Part shown: one piece after another, positions 35,235 to 49,418 of the stretch | How the letters are laid out: the number at the start of each line of letters is the position of its first letter | How positions within the stretch are numbered: the first letter of the stretch is position 1 | Assembly (NCBI GenBank): GCA_963691705.1 | Contig: OY829543.1 | Location: 26,807,523-26,871,522, forward strand | DNA: 64,000 nt | Source of the DNA: Viola odorata | Lineage: Eukaryota > Streptophyta > Magnoliopsida > Malpighiales > Violaceae | Direction: 5' to 3' | Translations under genes and position numbers: made by a program | Notes under the pieces: generated by a model | Seen by the model: only the letters and a program-made list of their open reading frames with translations | Told to the model about the DNA's origin: nothing | Databases searched by the model: none

Positions 35235-38070
35235 TTGAAGTCTACAGACTTATTTTCACATCATCGCTTTGAGTTACCTTTCAGTTATTTTCCAACCCTT
35301 TTCCATAGTGCTGATGCATATCTCTCCTATGTAGGTACTCTGTGTGACATTCGCAAAGGAATGGAGCGCGCAGATTCGAGGACAAATCCATTTGAAGAGG
35401 GAGGAGATGATATGAGCATGAGGGCTCTCACTCGTATCCACGTCAAGACCTCATGGATAGGCCGCGCAAGATATGAGGAATGTCGCGCCAAGTCCTCGCA
35501 AACCATGAAGACATGCGCACACCAGGCGCGCCAACCCTAGCATCCCATGAAGTCCCCGCGCCTAAGCCATCCGAGGCCTTGCGCTAGCTCTCCAAGCCAA
35601 TCTTTTCAAGACCGCGGTCAAGGCCTTAAGTAAAGGGTAGTTTAGGGTTATTTCATGTAATAATTCCCAAGCCTACTCTTCGCCCATGGGAGAAAAATCT
35701 TTGTCTTTTGAAGTCTACAGACTTATTTTCACATCATCGCTTTAAATTACCTTTTAGTTATTTTCCAACCCTTTTCCATAGTGCTGATGCATATCTCTCC
35801 TATGTAGGTACTCTGTGTGACATTCGCAAAGGAATGGAGCGCGCAGATTCGAGGACAAATCCATTTGAAGAGGGAGGAGATGATACGAGCATGAGGGCTC
35901 TCACTCGTATCCACGTCAAGACCTCATGGATAGGCCGCGCAAGATATGAGGAATGTCGCGCCAAGTCCTCGCAAACCATGAAGACATGCGCACACCAGGC
36001 GCGCCAACCCTAGCATCCCATGAAGTCCCCGCGCCTAAGCCATCCGAGGCCTTGCGCTAGCTCTCCAAGCCAATCTCTTCAAGCCCGCGGTCAAGGCCTT
36101 AAGTAAAGGGTAGTTTAGGGTTATTTCATGTAATAATTCCCAAGCCTACTCTTCGCCCATGGGAGAAAATTCCTTGTCTTTTGAAGTCTACAGACTTATT
36201 TTCACATCATCGCTTTGAGTTACCTTTCAGTTATTTTCCAACCCTTTTCCATAGTGCTGATGCATATCTCTCCTATGTAGGTACTCTGTGTGACATTCGC
36301 AAAGGAATGGAGCGCGCAGATTCGAGGACAAATCCATTTGAAGAGGGAGGAGATGATATGAGCATGAGGGCTCTCACTCGTATCCACGTCAAGACCTCAT
36401 GGATAGGCCGCGCAAGATATGAGGAATGTCGCGCCAAGTCCTCGCAAACCATGAAGACATGCGCACACCAGGCGCGCCAACCCTAGCATCCCATGAAGTC
36501 CCCGCGCCTAAGCCATCCGAGGCCTTGCGCTAGCTCTCCAAGCCAATCTCTTCAAGCCCGCGGTCAAGGCCTTAAGTAAAGGGTAGTTTAGGGTTATTTC
36601 ATGTAATAATTCCCAAGCCTACTCTTCGCCCATGGTAGAAAATTCCTTGTCTTTTGAAGTCTACAGACTTATTTTCACATCATCGCTTTGAGTTACCTTT
36701 CAGTTATTTTCCAACCCTTTTCCATAGTGCTGATGCATATCTCTCCTATGTAGGTACTCTGTGTGACATTCGCAAAGGAATGGAGCGCGCAGATTCCAGG
36801 ACAAATCCATTTGAAGAGGGAGGAGATGATATGAGCATGAGGGCTCTTACTCGTATCCACGTCAAGACCTCATGGATAGGCCGCGCAAGATATGAGGAAT
36901 GTCGCGCCAAGTCCTCGCAAACCATGAAGACATGCGCACACCAGGCGCGCCAACCCTAGCATCCCATGAAGTCCCCGCGCCTAAGCCATCCGAGGCCTTG
37001 CGCTAGCTCTCCAAGCCAATCTCTTCAAGCCCGCGGTCAAGGCCTTAAGTAAAGGGTAGTTTAGGGTTATTTCATGTAATAATTCCCAAGCCTACTCTTC
37101 GCCCATGGGAGAAAAATCTTTGTCTTTTGAAGTCTACAGACTTATTTTCACATCATCGCTTTAAATTACCTTTTAGTTATTTTCCAACCCTTTTCCATAG
37201 TGCTGATGCATATCTCTCCTATGTAGGTACTCTGTGTGACATTCGCAAAGGAATGGAGCGCGCAGATTCGAGGACAAATCCATTTGAAGAGGGAGGAGAT
37301 GATACGAGCATGAGGGCTCTCACTCGTATCCACGTCAAGACCTCATGGATAGGCCGCGCAAGATATGAGGAATGTCGCGCCAAGTCCTCGCAAACCATGA
37401 AGACATGCGCACACCAGGCGCGCCAACCCTAGCATCCCATGAAGTCCCCGCGCCTAAGCCATCCGAGGCCTTGCGCTAGCTCTCCAAGCCAATCTCTTCA
37501 AGCCCGCGGTCAAGGCCTTAAGTAAAGGGTAGTTTAGGGTTATTTCATGTAATAATTCCCAAGCCTACTCTTCGCCCATGGTAGAAAATTCCTTGTCTTT
37601 TGAAGTCTACAGACTTATTTTCACATCATCGCTTTGAGTTACCTTTCAGTTATTTTCCAACCCTTTTCCATAGTGCTGATGCATATCTCTCCTATGTAGG
37701 TACTCTGTGTGACATTCGCAAAGGAATGGAGCGCGCAGATTCGAGGACAAATCCATTTGAAGAGGGAGGAGATGATATGAGCATGAGGGCTCTCACTCGT
37801 ATCCACGTCAAGACCTCATGGATAGGCCGCGCAAGATATGAGGAATGTCGCGCCAAGTCCTCGCAAACCATGAAGACATGCGCACACCAGGCGCGCCAAC
37901 CCTAGCATCCCATGAAGTCCCCGCGCCTAAGCCATCCGAGGCCTTGCGCTAGCTCTCCAAGCCAATCTCTTCAAGCCCGCGGTCAAGGCCTTAAGTAAAG
38001 GGTAGTTTAGGGTTATTTCATGTAATAATTCCCAAGCCTACTCTTCGCCCATGGGAGAAAAATCTGTCTT
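35235..38070 (+). repeat. B3-rich HOR copy 2 (6 monomers)
   Basis: Same order as 31926-34763 at 3309-bp offset (7 x 473 minus 2). The paired private markers ATTCCAGG (33484 and 36793) and CTCTTACTC (33535 and 36844) prove the duplication. The last monomer ends in the 2-bp deletion AATCTGTC (38061-38067). Confidence 0.9.
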
Positions 38071-41000
38071 TTGAAGTCTACAGACTTATTTTCACATCAT
38101 CGCTTTAAATTACCTTTTAGTTATTTTCCAACCCTTTTCCATAGTGCTGATGCATATCTCTCCTATGTAGGTACTCTGTGTGACATTCGCAAAGGAATGG
38201 AGCGCGCAGATTCGAGGACAAATCCATTTGAAGAGGGAGGAGATGATACGAGCATGAGGGCTCTCACTCGTATCCACGTCAAGACCTCATGGAAAGGCCG
38301 CGCAAGATATGAGGAATGTCGCGCCAAGTCCTCGCAAACCATGAAAACATGCGCACACCAGGCGCGCCAACCCTAGCATCCCATGAAGTCCCCGCGCCTA
38401 AGCCATCCGAGGCCTTGCGCTAGCTCTCCAAGCCAATCTCTTCAAGCCCGCGGTCAAGGCCTTAAGTAAAGGGTAGTTTAGGGTTATTTCATGTAATAAT
38501 TCCCAAGCCTACTCTTCGCCCATGGGAGAAAAATCTTTGTCTTTTGAAGTCTACAGACTTATTTTCTCATCATCGCTTTAAATTTCCTTTTAGTTATTTT
38601 CCAACCCTTTTCCATAGTGCTGATGCATATCTCTCCTATGTAGGTACTCTGTGTGACATTCGCAAAGGAATGGAGCGCGCAGATTCGAGGACAAATCCAT
38701 TTGAAGAGGGAGGAGATGATACGAGCATGAGGGCTCTCACTCGTATCCACGTCAAGACCTCATGGATAGGCCGCGCAAGATATGAGGAATGTCGCGCCAA
38801 GTCCTCGCAAACCATGAAGACATGCGCACACCAGGCGCGCCAACCCTAGCATCCCATGAAGTCCCCGCGCCTAAGCCATCCGAGGCCTTGCGCTAGCTCT
38901 CCAAGCCAATCTCTTCAAGCCCGCGGTCAAGGCCTTAAGTAAAGGGTAGTTTAGGGTTATTTCATGTAATAATTCCCAAGCCTACTCTTCGCCCATGGGA
39001 GAAAAATCTTTGTCTTTTGAAGTCTACAGACTTATTTTCTCATCATCGCTTTAAATTTCCTTTTAGTTATTTTCCAACCCTTTTCCATAGTGCTGATGCA
39101 TATCTCTCCTATGTAGGTACTCTGTGTGACATTCGCAAAGGAATGGAGCGCGCAGATTCGAGGACAAATCCATTTGAAGAGGGAGGAGATGATACTAGCA
39201 TGAGGGCTCTCACTCGTATCCACGTCAAGACCTCATGGATAGGCCGCGCAAAATATGAGGAATGTCGCGCCAAGTCCTCGCAAACCATGAAGACATGCGC
39301 ACACCAGGCGCGCCAACCCTAGCATCCCATGAAGTCCCCGCGCCTAAGCCATCCGAGGCCTTGCGCTAGCTCTCCAAGCCAATCTCTTCAAGCCCGCGGT
39401 CAAGGCCTTAAGTAAAGGGTAGTTTAGGGTTATTTCATGTAATAATTCCCAAGCCTACTCTTCGCCCATGGGAGAAAAGTCCTTGTCTTTTGAAGTCTAC
39501 AGACTTATTTTCACATCACCGCTTTGAGTTACCTTTCAGTTATTTTCCAACCCTTTTCCATAGTGTTGATGCATATCTCTCCTATGTAGGTACTCTGTGT
39601 GACATTCGCAAAGGAATGGAGCGCGCAGATTCGAGGACAAATCCATTTGAAGAGGGAGGAGATGATATGAGCATGAGGGCTCTCACTCGTATCCACGTCA
39701 AGACCTCATGGATAGGCCGCGCAAGATATGAGGAATGTCGCGCCAAGTCCTCGCAAACCATGAAGACATGCGCACACCAGGCGCGCCAACCCTAGCATCC
39801 CATGAAGTCCCCGCGCCTAAGCCATCCGAGGCCTTGCGCTAGCTCTCCAAGCCAATCTTTTCAAGACCGCGGTCAAGGCCTTAAGTAAAGGGTAGTTTAG
39901 GGTTATTTCATGTAATAATTCCCAAGCCTACTCTTCGCCCATGGGAGAAAAATCTTTGTCTTTTGAAGTCTACAGACTTATTTTCACATCATCGCTTTAA
40001 ATTACCTTTTAGTTATTTTCCAACCCTTTTCCATAGTGCTGATGCATATCTCTCCTATGTAGGTACTCTGTGTGACATTCGCAAAGGAATGGAGCGCGCA
40101 GATTCGAGGACAAATCCATTTGAAGAGGGAGGAGATGATACGAGCATGAGGGCTCTCACTCGTATCCACGTCAAGACCTCATGGATAGGCCGCGCAAGAT
40201 ATGAGGAATGTCGCGCCAAGTCCTCGCAAACCATGAAGACATGCGCACACCAGGCGCGCCAACCCTAGCATCCCATGAAGTCCCCGCGCCTAAGCCATCC
40301 GAGGCCTTGCGCTAGCTCTCCAAGCCAATCTCTTCAAGCCCGCGGTCAAGGCCTTAAGTAAAGGGTAGTTTAGGGTTATTTCATGTAATAATTCCCAAGC
40401 CTACTCTTCGCCCATGGGAGAAAAATCTTTGTCTTTTGAAGTCTACAGACTTATTTTCACATCATCGCTTTAAATTACCTTTTAGTTATTTTCCAACCCT
40501 TTTCCATAGTGCTGATGCATATCTCTCCTATGTAGGTACTCTGTGTGACATTCGCAAAGGAATGGAGCGCGCAGATTCGAGGACAAATCCATTTGAAGAG
40601 GGAGGAGATGATACGAGCATGAGGGCTCTCACTCGTATCCACGTCAAGACCTCATGGATAGGCCGCGCAAGATATGAGGAATGTCGCGCCAAGTCCTCGC
40701 AAACCATGAAGACATGCGCACACCAGGCGCGCCAACCCTAGCATCCCATGAAGTCCCCGCGCCTAAGCCATCCGAGGCCTTGCGCTAGCTCTCCAAGCCA
40801 ATCTCTTCAAGCCCGCGGTCAAGGCCTTAAGTAAAGGGTAGTTTAGGGTTATTTCATGTAATAATTCCCAAGCCTACTCTTCGCCCATGGTAGAAAATTC
40901 CTTGTCTTTTGAAGTCTACCGACTTATTTTCACATCATCGCTTTGAGTTACCTTTCAGTTATTTTCCAACCCTTTTCCATAGTGCTGATGCATATCTCTC

Positions 41001-41852
41001 CTATGTAGGTACTCTGTGTGACATTCGCAAAGGAATGGAGCGCGCAGATTCGAGGACAAATCCATTTGAAGAGGGAGGAGATGATATGAGCATGAGGGCT
41101 CTCACTCGTATCCACGTCAAGACCTCATGGATAGGCCGCGCAAGATATGAGGAATGTCGCGCCAAGTCCTCGCAAACCATGAAGACATGCGCACACCAGG
41201 CGCGCCAACCCTAGCATCCCATGAAGTCCCCGCGCCTAAGCCATCCGAGGCCTTGCGCTAGCTCTCCAAGCCAATCTCTTCAAGCCCGCGGTCAAGGCCT
41301 TAAGTAAAGGGTAGTTTAGGGTTATTTCATGTAATAATTCCCAAGCCTACTCTTCGCCCATGGGAGAAAAATCTGTCTTTTGAAGTCTACAGACTTATTT
41401 TCACATCATCGCTTTAAATTACCTTTTAGTTATTTTCCAACCCTTTTCCATAGTGCTGATGCATATCTCTCCTATGTAGGTACTCTGTGTGACATTCGCA
41501 AAGGAATGGAGCGCGCAGATTCGAGGACAAATCCATTTGAAGAGGGAGGAGATGATACGAGCATGAGGGCTCTCACTCGTATCCACGTCAAGACCTCATG
41601 GATAGGCCGCGCAAGATATGAGGAATGTCGCGCCAAGTCCTCGCAAACCATGAAGACATGCGCACACCAGGCGCGCCAACCCTAGCATCCCATGAAGTCC
41701 CCGCGCCTAAGCCATCCGAGGCCTTGCGCTAGCTCTCCAAGCCAATCTCTTCAAGCCCGCGGTCAAGGCCTTAAGTAAAGGGTAGTTTAGGGTTATTTCA
41801 TGTAATAATTCCCAAGCCTACTCTTTGCCCATGGGAGAAAAATCTTTGTCTT
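38071..41852 (+). repeat. Mosaic zone, monomers 81-88
   Basis: Order A1 A2 A2 B3(CTTTTCAAGACC) A1 A1 B3(GGTAG) A1. The last three (40436-41852) match 37127-38543, including the AATCTGTC deletion at 41370, again 3309 bp away; the B3-A1 pair at 39490 matches 31926 and 35235. The two A2 copies are the first A2 pair in the window. Private changes: GGAAAGGCC (38291), GATACTAG and GCAAAATATG in the monomer at 39017, GTGTTGATG near 39563, AAAAGTCC leader before 39490. Confidence 0.88.
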
Positions 41853-43269
41853 TTGAAGTCTACAGACTTATTTTCTCATCATCGCTTTAAATTTCCTTTT
41901 AGTTATTTTCCAACCCTTTTCCATAGTGCTGATGCATATCTCTCCTATGTAGGTACTCTGTGTGACATTCGCAAAGGAATGGAGCGCGCAGATTCGAGGA
42001 CAAATCCATTTGAAGAGGGAGGAGATGATACGAGCATGAGGGCTCTCACTCGTATCCACGTCAAGACCTCATGGATAGGCCGCGCAAGATATGAGGAATG
42101 TCGCGCCAAGTCCTCGCAAACCATGAAGACATGCGCACACCAGGCGCGCCAACCCTAGCATCCCATGAAGTCCCCGCGCCTAAGCCATCCGAGGCCTTGC
42201 GCTAGCTCTCCAAGCCAATCTCTTCAAGCCCGCGGTCAAGGCCTTAAGTAAAGGGTAGTTTAGGGTTATTTCATGTAATAATTCCCAAGCCTACTCTTCG
42301 CCCATGGTAGAAAATTCCTTGTCTTTTGAAGTCTACAGACTTATTTTCACATCATCGCTTTGAGTTACCTTTCAGTTATTTTCCAACCCTTTTCCATAGT
42401 GCTGATGCATATCTCTCCTATGTAGGTACTCTGTGTGACATTCGCAAAGGAATGGAGCGCGCAGATTCGAGGACAAATCCATTTGAAGTGGGAGGAGATG
42501 ATATGAGCATGAGGGCTCTCACTCGTATCCACGTCAAGACCTCATGGATAGGCCGCGCAAGATATGAGGAATGTCGCGCCAAGTCCTCGCAAACCATGAA
42601 GACATGCGCACACCAGGCGCGCCAACCCTAGCATCCCATGAAGTCCCCGCGCCTAAGCGATCCGAGGCCTTGCGCTAGCTCTCCAAGCCAATCTCTTCAA
42701 GCCCGCGGTCAAGGCCTTAAGTAAAGGGTAGTTTAGGGTTATTTCATGTAATAATTCCCAAGCCTACTCTTCGCCCATGGGAGAAAAATCTTTGTTTTTT
42801 GAAGTCTACAGACTTATTTTCACATCATCGCTTTAAATTACCTTTTAGTTATTTTCCAACCCTTTTCCATAGTGCTGATGCATATCTCTCCTATGTAGGT
42901 ACTCTGTGTGACATTCGCAAAGGAATGGAGCGCGCAGATTCGAGGACAAATCCATTTGAAGAGGGAGGAGATGATACGAGCATGAGGGCTCTCACTCGTA
43001 TCCACGTCAAGACCTCATGGATAGGCCGCGCAAGATATGAGGAATGTCGCGCCAAGTCCTCGCAAACCATGAAGACATGCGCACACCAGGCGCGCCAACC
43101 CTAGCATCCCATGAAGTCCCCGCGCCTAAGCCATCCGAGGCCTTGCGCTAGCTCTCCAAGCCAATCTCTTCAAGCCCGCGGTCAAGGCCTTAAGTAAAGG
43201 GTAGTTTAGGGTTATTTCATGTAATAATTCCCAAGCCTACTCTTTGCCCATGGGAGAAAAATCTGTCTT
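41853..43269 (+). repeat. 3-mer HOR copy 1 (A2-B4-A1)
   Basis: A2 with CTTTGCCC leader, B4 with GGTAG leader followed by AAGCGATCC (42655), then A1 ending in the AATCTGTC deletion (43260). Length 1417 bp because of that deletion. Private change: TTTGTTTTTTGAAG near 42792. Confidence 0.9.
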
Positions 43270-44688
43270 TTGAAGTCTACAGACTTATTTTCTCATCATC
43301 GCTTTAAATTTCCTTTTAGTTATTTTCCAACCCTTTTCCATAGTGCTGATGCATATCTCTCCTATGTAGGTACTCTGTGTGACATTCGCAAAGGAATGGA
43401 GCGCGCAGATTCGAGGACAAATCCATTTGAAGAGGGAGGAGATGATACGAGCATGAGGGCTCTCACTCGTATCCACGTCAAGACCTCATGGATAGGCCGC
43501 GCAAGATATGAGGAATGTCGCGCCAAGTCCTCGCAAACCATGAAGACATGCGCACACCAGGCGCGCCAACCCTAGCATCCCATGAAGTCCCCGCGCCTAA
43601 GCCATCCGAGGCCTTGCGCTAGCTCTCCAAGCCAATCTCTTCAAGCCCGCGGTCAAGGCCTTAAGTAAAGGGTAGTTTAGGGTTATTTCATGTAATAATT
43701 CCCAAGCCTACTCTTCGCCCATGGTAGAAAATTCCTTGTCTTTTGAAGTCTACAGACTTATTTTCACATCATCGCTTTGAGTTACCTTTCAGTTATTTTC
43801 CAACCCTTTTCCATAGTGCTGATGCATATCTCTCCTATGTAGGTACTCTGTGTGACATTCGCAAAGGAATGGAGCGCGCAGATTCGAGGACAAATCCATT
43901 TGAAGTGGGAGGAGATGATATGAGCATGAGGGCTCTCACTCGTATCCACGTCAAGACCTCATGGATAGGCCGCGCAAGATATGAGGAATGTCGCGCCAAG
44001 TCCTCGCAAACCATGAAGACATGCGCACACCAGGCGCGCCAACCCTAGCATCCCATGAAGTCCCCGCGCCTAAGCGATCCGAGGCCTTGCGCTAGCTCTC
44101 CAAGCCAATCTCTTCAAGCCCGCGGTCAAGGCCTTAAGTAAAGGGTAGTTTAGGGTTATTTCATGTAATAATTCCCAAGCCTACTCTTCGCCCATGGGAG
44201 AAAAATCTTTGTCTTTTGAAGTCTACAGACTTATTTTCACATCATCGCTTTAAATTACCTTTTAGTTATTTTCCAACCCTTTTCCATAGTGCTGATGCAT
44301 ATCTCTCCTATGTAGGTACTCTGTGTGACATTCGCAAAGGAATGGAGCGCGCAGATTCGAGGACAAATCCATTTGAAGAGGGAGGAGATGATACGAGCAT
44401 GAGGGCTCTCACTCGTATCCACGTCAAGACCTCATGGATAGGCCGCGCAAGATATGAGGAATGTCGCGCCAAGTCCTCGCAAACCATGAAGACATGCGCA
44501 CACCAGGCGCGCCAACCCTAGCATCTCATGAAGTCCCCGCGCCTAAGCCATCCGAGGCCTTGCGCTAGCTCTCCAAGCCAATCTCTTCAAGCCCGCGGTC
44601 AAGGCCTTAAGTAAAGGGTAGTTTAGGGTTATTTCATGTAATAATTCCCAAGCCTACTCTTCGCCCATGGTAGAAAATTCCTTGCCTT
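43270..44688 (+). repeat. 3-mer HOR copy 2 (A2-B4-A1)
   Basis: Tandem duplicate of the previous 3-mer: same leader, and AAGCGATCC at 44072, 1417 bp from its twin. The final monomer has the full-length AATCTTTG leader after it or the clade-B leader of the next block, so the copy is 1419 bp. Confidence 0.9.
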
Positions 44689-46107
44689 TTGAAGTGTACA
44701 GACTTATTTTCACATCATCGCTTTGAGTTACCTTTCAGTTATTTTCCAACCCTTTTCCATAGTGCTGATGCATATCTCTCCTATGTAGGTACTCTGTGTG
44801 ACATTCGCAAAGGAATGGAGCGCGCAGATTCGAGGACAAATCCATTTGAAGAGGGAGGAGATGATACGAGCATGAGGGCTCTCACTCGTATCCACGTCAA
44901 GACCTCATGGATAGGCCGCGCAAGATATGAGGAATGTCGCGCCAAGTCCTCGCAAACCATGAAGACATGCGCACACCAGGCGCGCCAACCCTAGCATCCC
45001 ATGAAGTCCCCGCGCCTAAGCCATCCGAGGCCTTGCGCTAGCTCTCCAAGCCAATCTCTTCAAGCCCGCGGTCAAGGCCTTAAGTAAAGGGTAGTTTAGG
45101 GTTATTTCATGTAATAATTCCCAAGCCTACTCTTCGCCCATGGTAGAAAATTCCTTGTCTTTTGAAGTCTACAGACTTATTTTCACATCATCGCTTTGAG
45201 TTACCTTTCAGTTATTTTCCAACCCTTTTCCATAGTGCTGATGCATATCTCTCCTATGTAGGTACTCTATGTGACATTCGCAAAGGAATGGAGCGCGCAG
45301 ATGCGAGGACAAATCCATTTGAAGTGGGAGGAGATGATATGAGCATGAGGGCTCTCACTCGTATCCACGTCAAGACCTCATGGATAGGCCGCGCAAGATA
45401 TGAGGAATGTCGCGCCAAGTCCTCGCAAACCATGAAGACATGCGCACACCAGGCGCGCCAACCCTAGCATCCCATGAAGTCCCCGCGCCTAAGCCATCCG
45501 AGGCCTTGCGCTAGCTCTCCAAGCCAATCTCTTCAAGCCCGCGGTCAAGGCCTTAAGTAAAGGGTAGTTTAGGGTTATTTCATGTAATAATTCCCAAGCC
45601 TACTCTTCGCCCATGGGAGAAAAATCTTTGTCTTTTGAAGTCTACAGACTTATTTTCACATCATCGCTTTAAATTACCTTTTAGTTATTTTCCAACCCTT
45701 TTCCATAGTGCTGATGCATATCTCTCCTATGTAGGTACTCTGTGTGACATTCGCAAAGGAATGGAGCGCGCAGATTCGAGGACAAATCCATTTGAAGAGG
45801 GAGGAGATGATACGAGCATGAGGGCTCTCACTCGTATCCACGTCAAGACCTCATGGATAGGCCGCGCAAGATATGAGGAATGTCGCGCCAAGTCCTCGCA
45901 AACCATGAAGACATGCGCACACCAGGCGCGCCAACCCTAGCATCCCATGAAGTCCCCGCGCCTAAGCCATCCGAGGCCTTGCGCTAGCTCTCCAAGCCAA
46001 TCTCTTCAAGCCCGCGGTCAAGCCCTTAAGTAAAGGGTAGTTTAGGGTTATTTCATGTAATAATTCCCAAGCCTACTCTTCGCCCATGGTAGAAAATTCC
46101 TTGTCTT
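44216..46107 (+). repeat. 4-mer block copy 1 (A1-B1*-B4-A1)
   Basis: The second monomer (44689) has GAAGTGTACAG in place of GAAGTCTACAG, a change that breaks the dyad. The same four-monomer order recurs at 51784 and 55095. Private changes: CATCTCATG near 44523, CTCTATGTG near 45266, GATGCGAGG near 45300. The last monomer ends with TCAAGCCCTTAAG (46018). Confidence 0.87.
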
Positions 46108-48472
46108 TTGAAGTCTACAGACTTATTTTCACATCATCGCTTTGAGTTACCTTTCAGTTATTTTCCAACCCTTTTCCATAGTGCTGATGCATATCTCTCC
46201 TATGTAGGTACTCTGTGTGACATTCGCAAAGGAATGGAGCGCGCAGATTCGAGGACAAATCCATTTGAAGAGGGAGGAGATGATATGAGCATGAGGGCTC
46301 TCACTCGTATCCACGTCAAGACCTCATGGATAGGCCGCGCAAGATATGAGGAATGTCGCGCCAAGTCCTCGCAAACCATGAAGACATGCGCACACCAGGC
46401 GCGCCAACCCTAGCATCCCATGAAGTCCCCGCGCCTAAGCCATCCGAGGCCTTGCGCTAGCTCTCCAAGCCAATCTCTTCAAGCCCGCGGTCAAGGCCTT
46501 AAGTAAAGGGTAGTTTAGGGTTATTTCATGTAATAATTCCCAAGCCTACGCTTCGCCCATGGGAGAAAAATCTTTGTCTTTTGAAGTCTACAGACTTATT
46601 TTCACATCATCGCTTTAAATTACCTTTTAGTTATTTTCCAACCCTTTTCCATAGTGCTGATGCATATCTCTCCTATGTAGGTACTCTGTGTGACATTCGC
46701 AAAGGAATGGAGCGCGCAGATTCGAGGACAAATCCATTTGAAGAGGGAGGAGATGATACGAGCATGAGGGCTCTCACTCGTATCCACGTCAAGACCTCAT
46801 GGATAGGCCGCGTAAGATATGAGGAATGTCGCGCCAAGTCCTCGCAAACCATGAAGACATGCGCACACCAGGCGCGCCAACCCTAGCATCCCATGAAGTC
46901 CCCGCGCCTAAGCCATCCGAGGCCTTGCGCTAGCTCTCCAAGCCAATCTCTTCAAGCCCGCGGTCAAGGCCTTAAGTAAAGGGTAGTTTAGGGTTATTTC
47001 ATGTAATAATTCCCAAGCCTACTCTTCGCCCATGGGAGAAAAATCTTTGTCTTTTGAAGTCTACAGACTTATTTTCTCATCATCGCTTTAAATTTCCTTT
47101 TAGTTATTTTCCAACCCTTTTCCATAGTGCTGATGCATATCTCTCCTATGTAGGTACTCTGTGTGACATTCGCAAAGGAATGGAGCGCGCAGATTCGAGG
47201 ACAAATCCATTTGAAGAGGGAGGAGATGATACGAGCATGAGGGCTCTCACTCGTATCCACGTCAAGACCTCATGGATAGGCCGCGCAAGATATGAGGAAT
47301 GTCGCGCCAAGTCCTCGCAAACCATGAAGACATGCGCACACCAGGCGCGCCAACCCTAGCATCCCATGAAGTCCCCGCGCCTAAGCCATCCGAGGCCTTG
47401 CGCTAGCTCTCCAAGCCAATCTCTTCAAGCCCGCGGTCAAGGCCTTAAGTAAAGGGTAGTTTAGGGTTATTTCATGTAATAATTCCCAAGCCTACTCTTC
47501 GCCCATGGGAGAAAAATCTTTGTCTTTTGAAGTCTACAGACTTATTTTCTCATCATCGCTTTAAATTTCCTTTTAGTTATTTTCCAACCCTTTTCCATAG
47601 TGCTGATGCATATCTCTCCTATGTAGGTACTCTGTGTGACATTCGCAAAGGAATAGAGCGCGCAGATTCGAGGACAAATCCATTTGAAGAGGGAGGAGAT
47701 GATACGAGCATGAGGGCTCTCACTCGTATCCACGTCAAGACCTCATGGATAGGCCGCGCAAGATATGAGGAATGTCGCGCCAAGTCCTCGCAAACCATGA
47801 AGACATGCGCACACCAGGCGCGCCAACCCTAGCATCCCATGAAGTCCCCGCGCCTAAGCCATCCGAGGCCTTGCGCTAGCTCTCCAAGCCAATCTCTTCA
47901 AGCCCGCGGTCAAGGCCTTAAGTAAAGGGTAGTTTAGGGTTATTTCATGTAATAATTCCCAAGCCTACTATTTGCCCATGAGAGAAAAATCTTTGTCTTT
48001 TGAAGTCTACAGACTTATTTTCTCATCATCGCTTTAAATTTCCTTTTAGTTATTTTCCAACCCTTTTCCATAGTGCTGATGCATATCTCTCCTATGTAGG
48101 TACTCTGTGTGACATTCGCAAAGGAATGGAGCGCGCAGATTCGAGGACAAATCCATTTGAAGAGGGAGGAGATGATACGAGCATGAGGGCTCTCACTCGT
48201 ATCCACGTCAAGACCTCATGGATAGGCCGCGCAAGATATGAGGAATGTCGCGCCAAGTCCTCGCAAACCATGAAGACATGCGCACACCAGGCGCGCCAAC
48301 CCTAGCATCCCATGAAGTCCCCGCGCCTAAGCCATCCGAGGCCTTGCGCTAGCTCTCCAAGCCAATCTCTTCAAGCCCGCGGTCAAGGCCTTAAGTAAAG
48401 GGTAGTTTAGGGTTATTTCATGTAATAATTCCCAAGCCTACGCTTCGGCCATGGGAGAAAAATCTTTGTCTT
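46108..48472 (+). repeat. 5-mer block copy 1 (B3-A1-A2-A2-A2)
   Basis: B3 with GGTAG leader, A1 with CTACGCTTCG leader and GCGTAAGAT, then three A2, the last with CTACTATTTGCCC leader (47966). The same five monomers recur at 59352, exactly 13244 bp (28 monomers) away. Private changes: AGGAATAGAG near 47650 and CCATGAGAGA near 47978, which removes the otherwise constant CCATGG. Confidence 0.9.
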
Positions 48473-49418
48473 TTGAAGTCTACAGACTTATTTTCACATC
48501 ATCGCTTTAAATTACCTTTTAGTTATTTTCCAACCCTTTTCCATAGTGCTGATGCATATCTCTCCTATGTAGGTACTCTGTGTGACATTCGCAAAGGAAT
48601 GGAGCGCGCAGATTCGAGGACAAATCCATTTGAAGAGGGAGGAGATGATACGAGCATGAGGGCTCTCACTCGTATCCACATCAAGACCTCATGGATAGGC
48701 CGCGCAAGATATGAGGAATGTCGCGCCAAGTCCTCGCAAACCATGAAGACATGCGCACACCAGGCGCGCCAACCCTAGCATCCCATGAAGTCCCCGCGCC
48801 TAAGCTATCCGAGGCCTTGCGCTAGCTCTCCAAGCCAATCTCTTCAAGCCCGCGGTCAAGGCCTTAAGTAAAGGGTAGTTTAGGGTTATTTCATGTAATA
48901 ATTCCCAAGCCTACTCTTCGCCCATGGTAGAAAATTCCTTGTCTTTTGAAGTCTACAGACTTATTTTCACATCATCGCTTTGAGTTACCTTTCAGTTATT
49001 TTCCAACCCTTTTCCATAGTGCTGATGCATATCTCTCCTATGTAGGTACTCTGTGTGACATTCGCAAAGGAATGGAGCGCGCAGATTCGAGGACAAATCC
49101 ATTTGAAGAGGGAGGAGATGATACGAGCATGAGGGCTCTCACTCGTATCCACGTCAAGACCTCATGGATAGGCCGCGCAAGATATGAGGAATGTCGCACC
49201 AAGTCCTCGCAAACCATGAAGACATGCGCACACCAGGCGCGCCAACCCTAGCATCCCATGAAGTCCCCGCGCCTAAGCCATCCGAGGCCTTGCGCTAGCT
49301 CTCCAAGCCAATCTCTTCAAGCCCGCGGTCAAGGCCTTAAGTAAAGGGTAGTTTAGGGTTATTTCATGTAATAATTCCCAAGCCTACTCTTCGCCCATGG
49401 GAGAAAAATCTTTGTCTT
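48473..49418 (+). repeat. Pair block (A1 with CACATCAAG, then B1), copy 1
   Basis: A1 with CTACGCTTCG-type leader and a CpG change CCACATC (48680), followed by AAGCTATCC (48803), then B1 with GGTAG leader. The pair recurs at 53676, 58406 and 62190. Here the B1 copy also has CGCACC. Confidence 0.88.
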
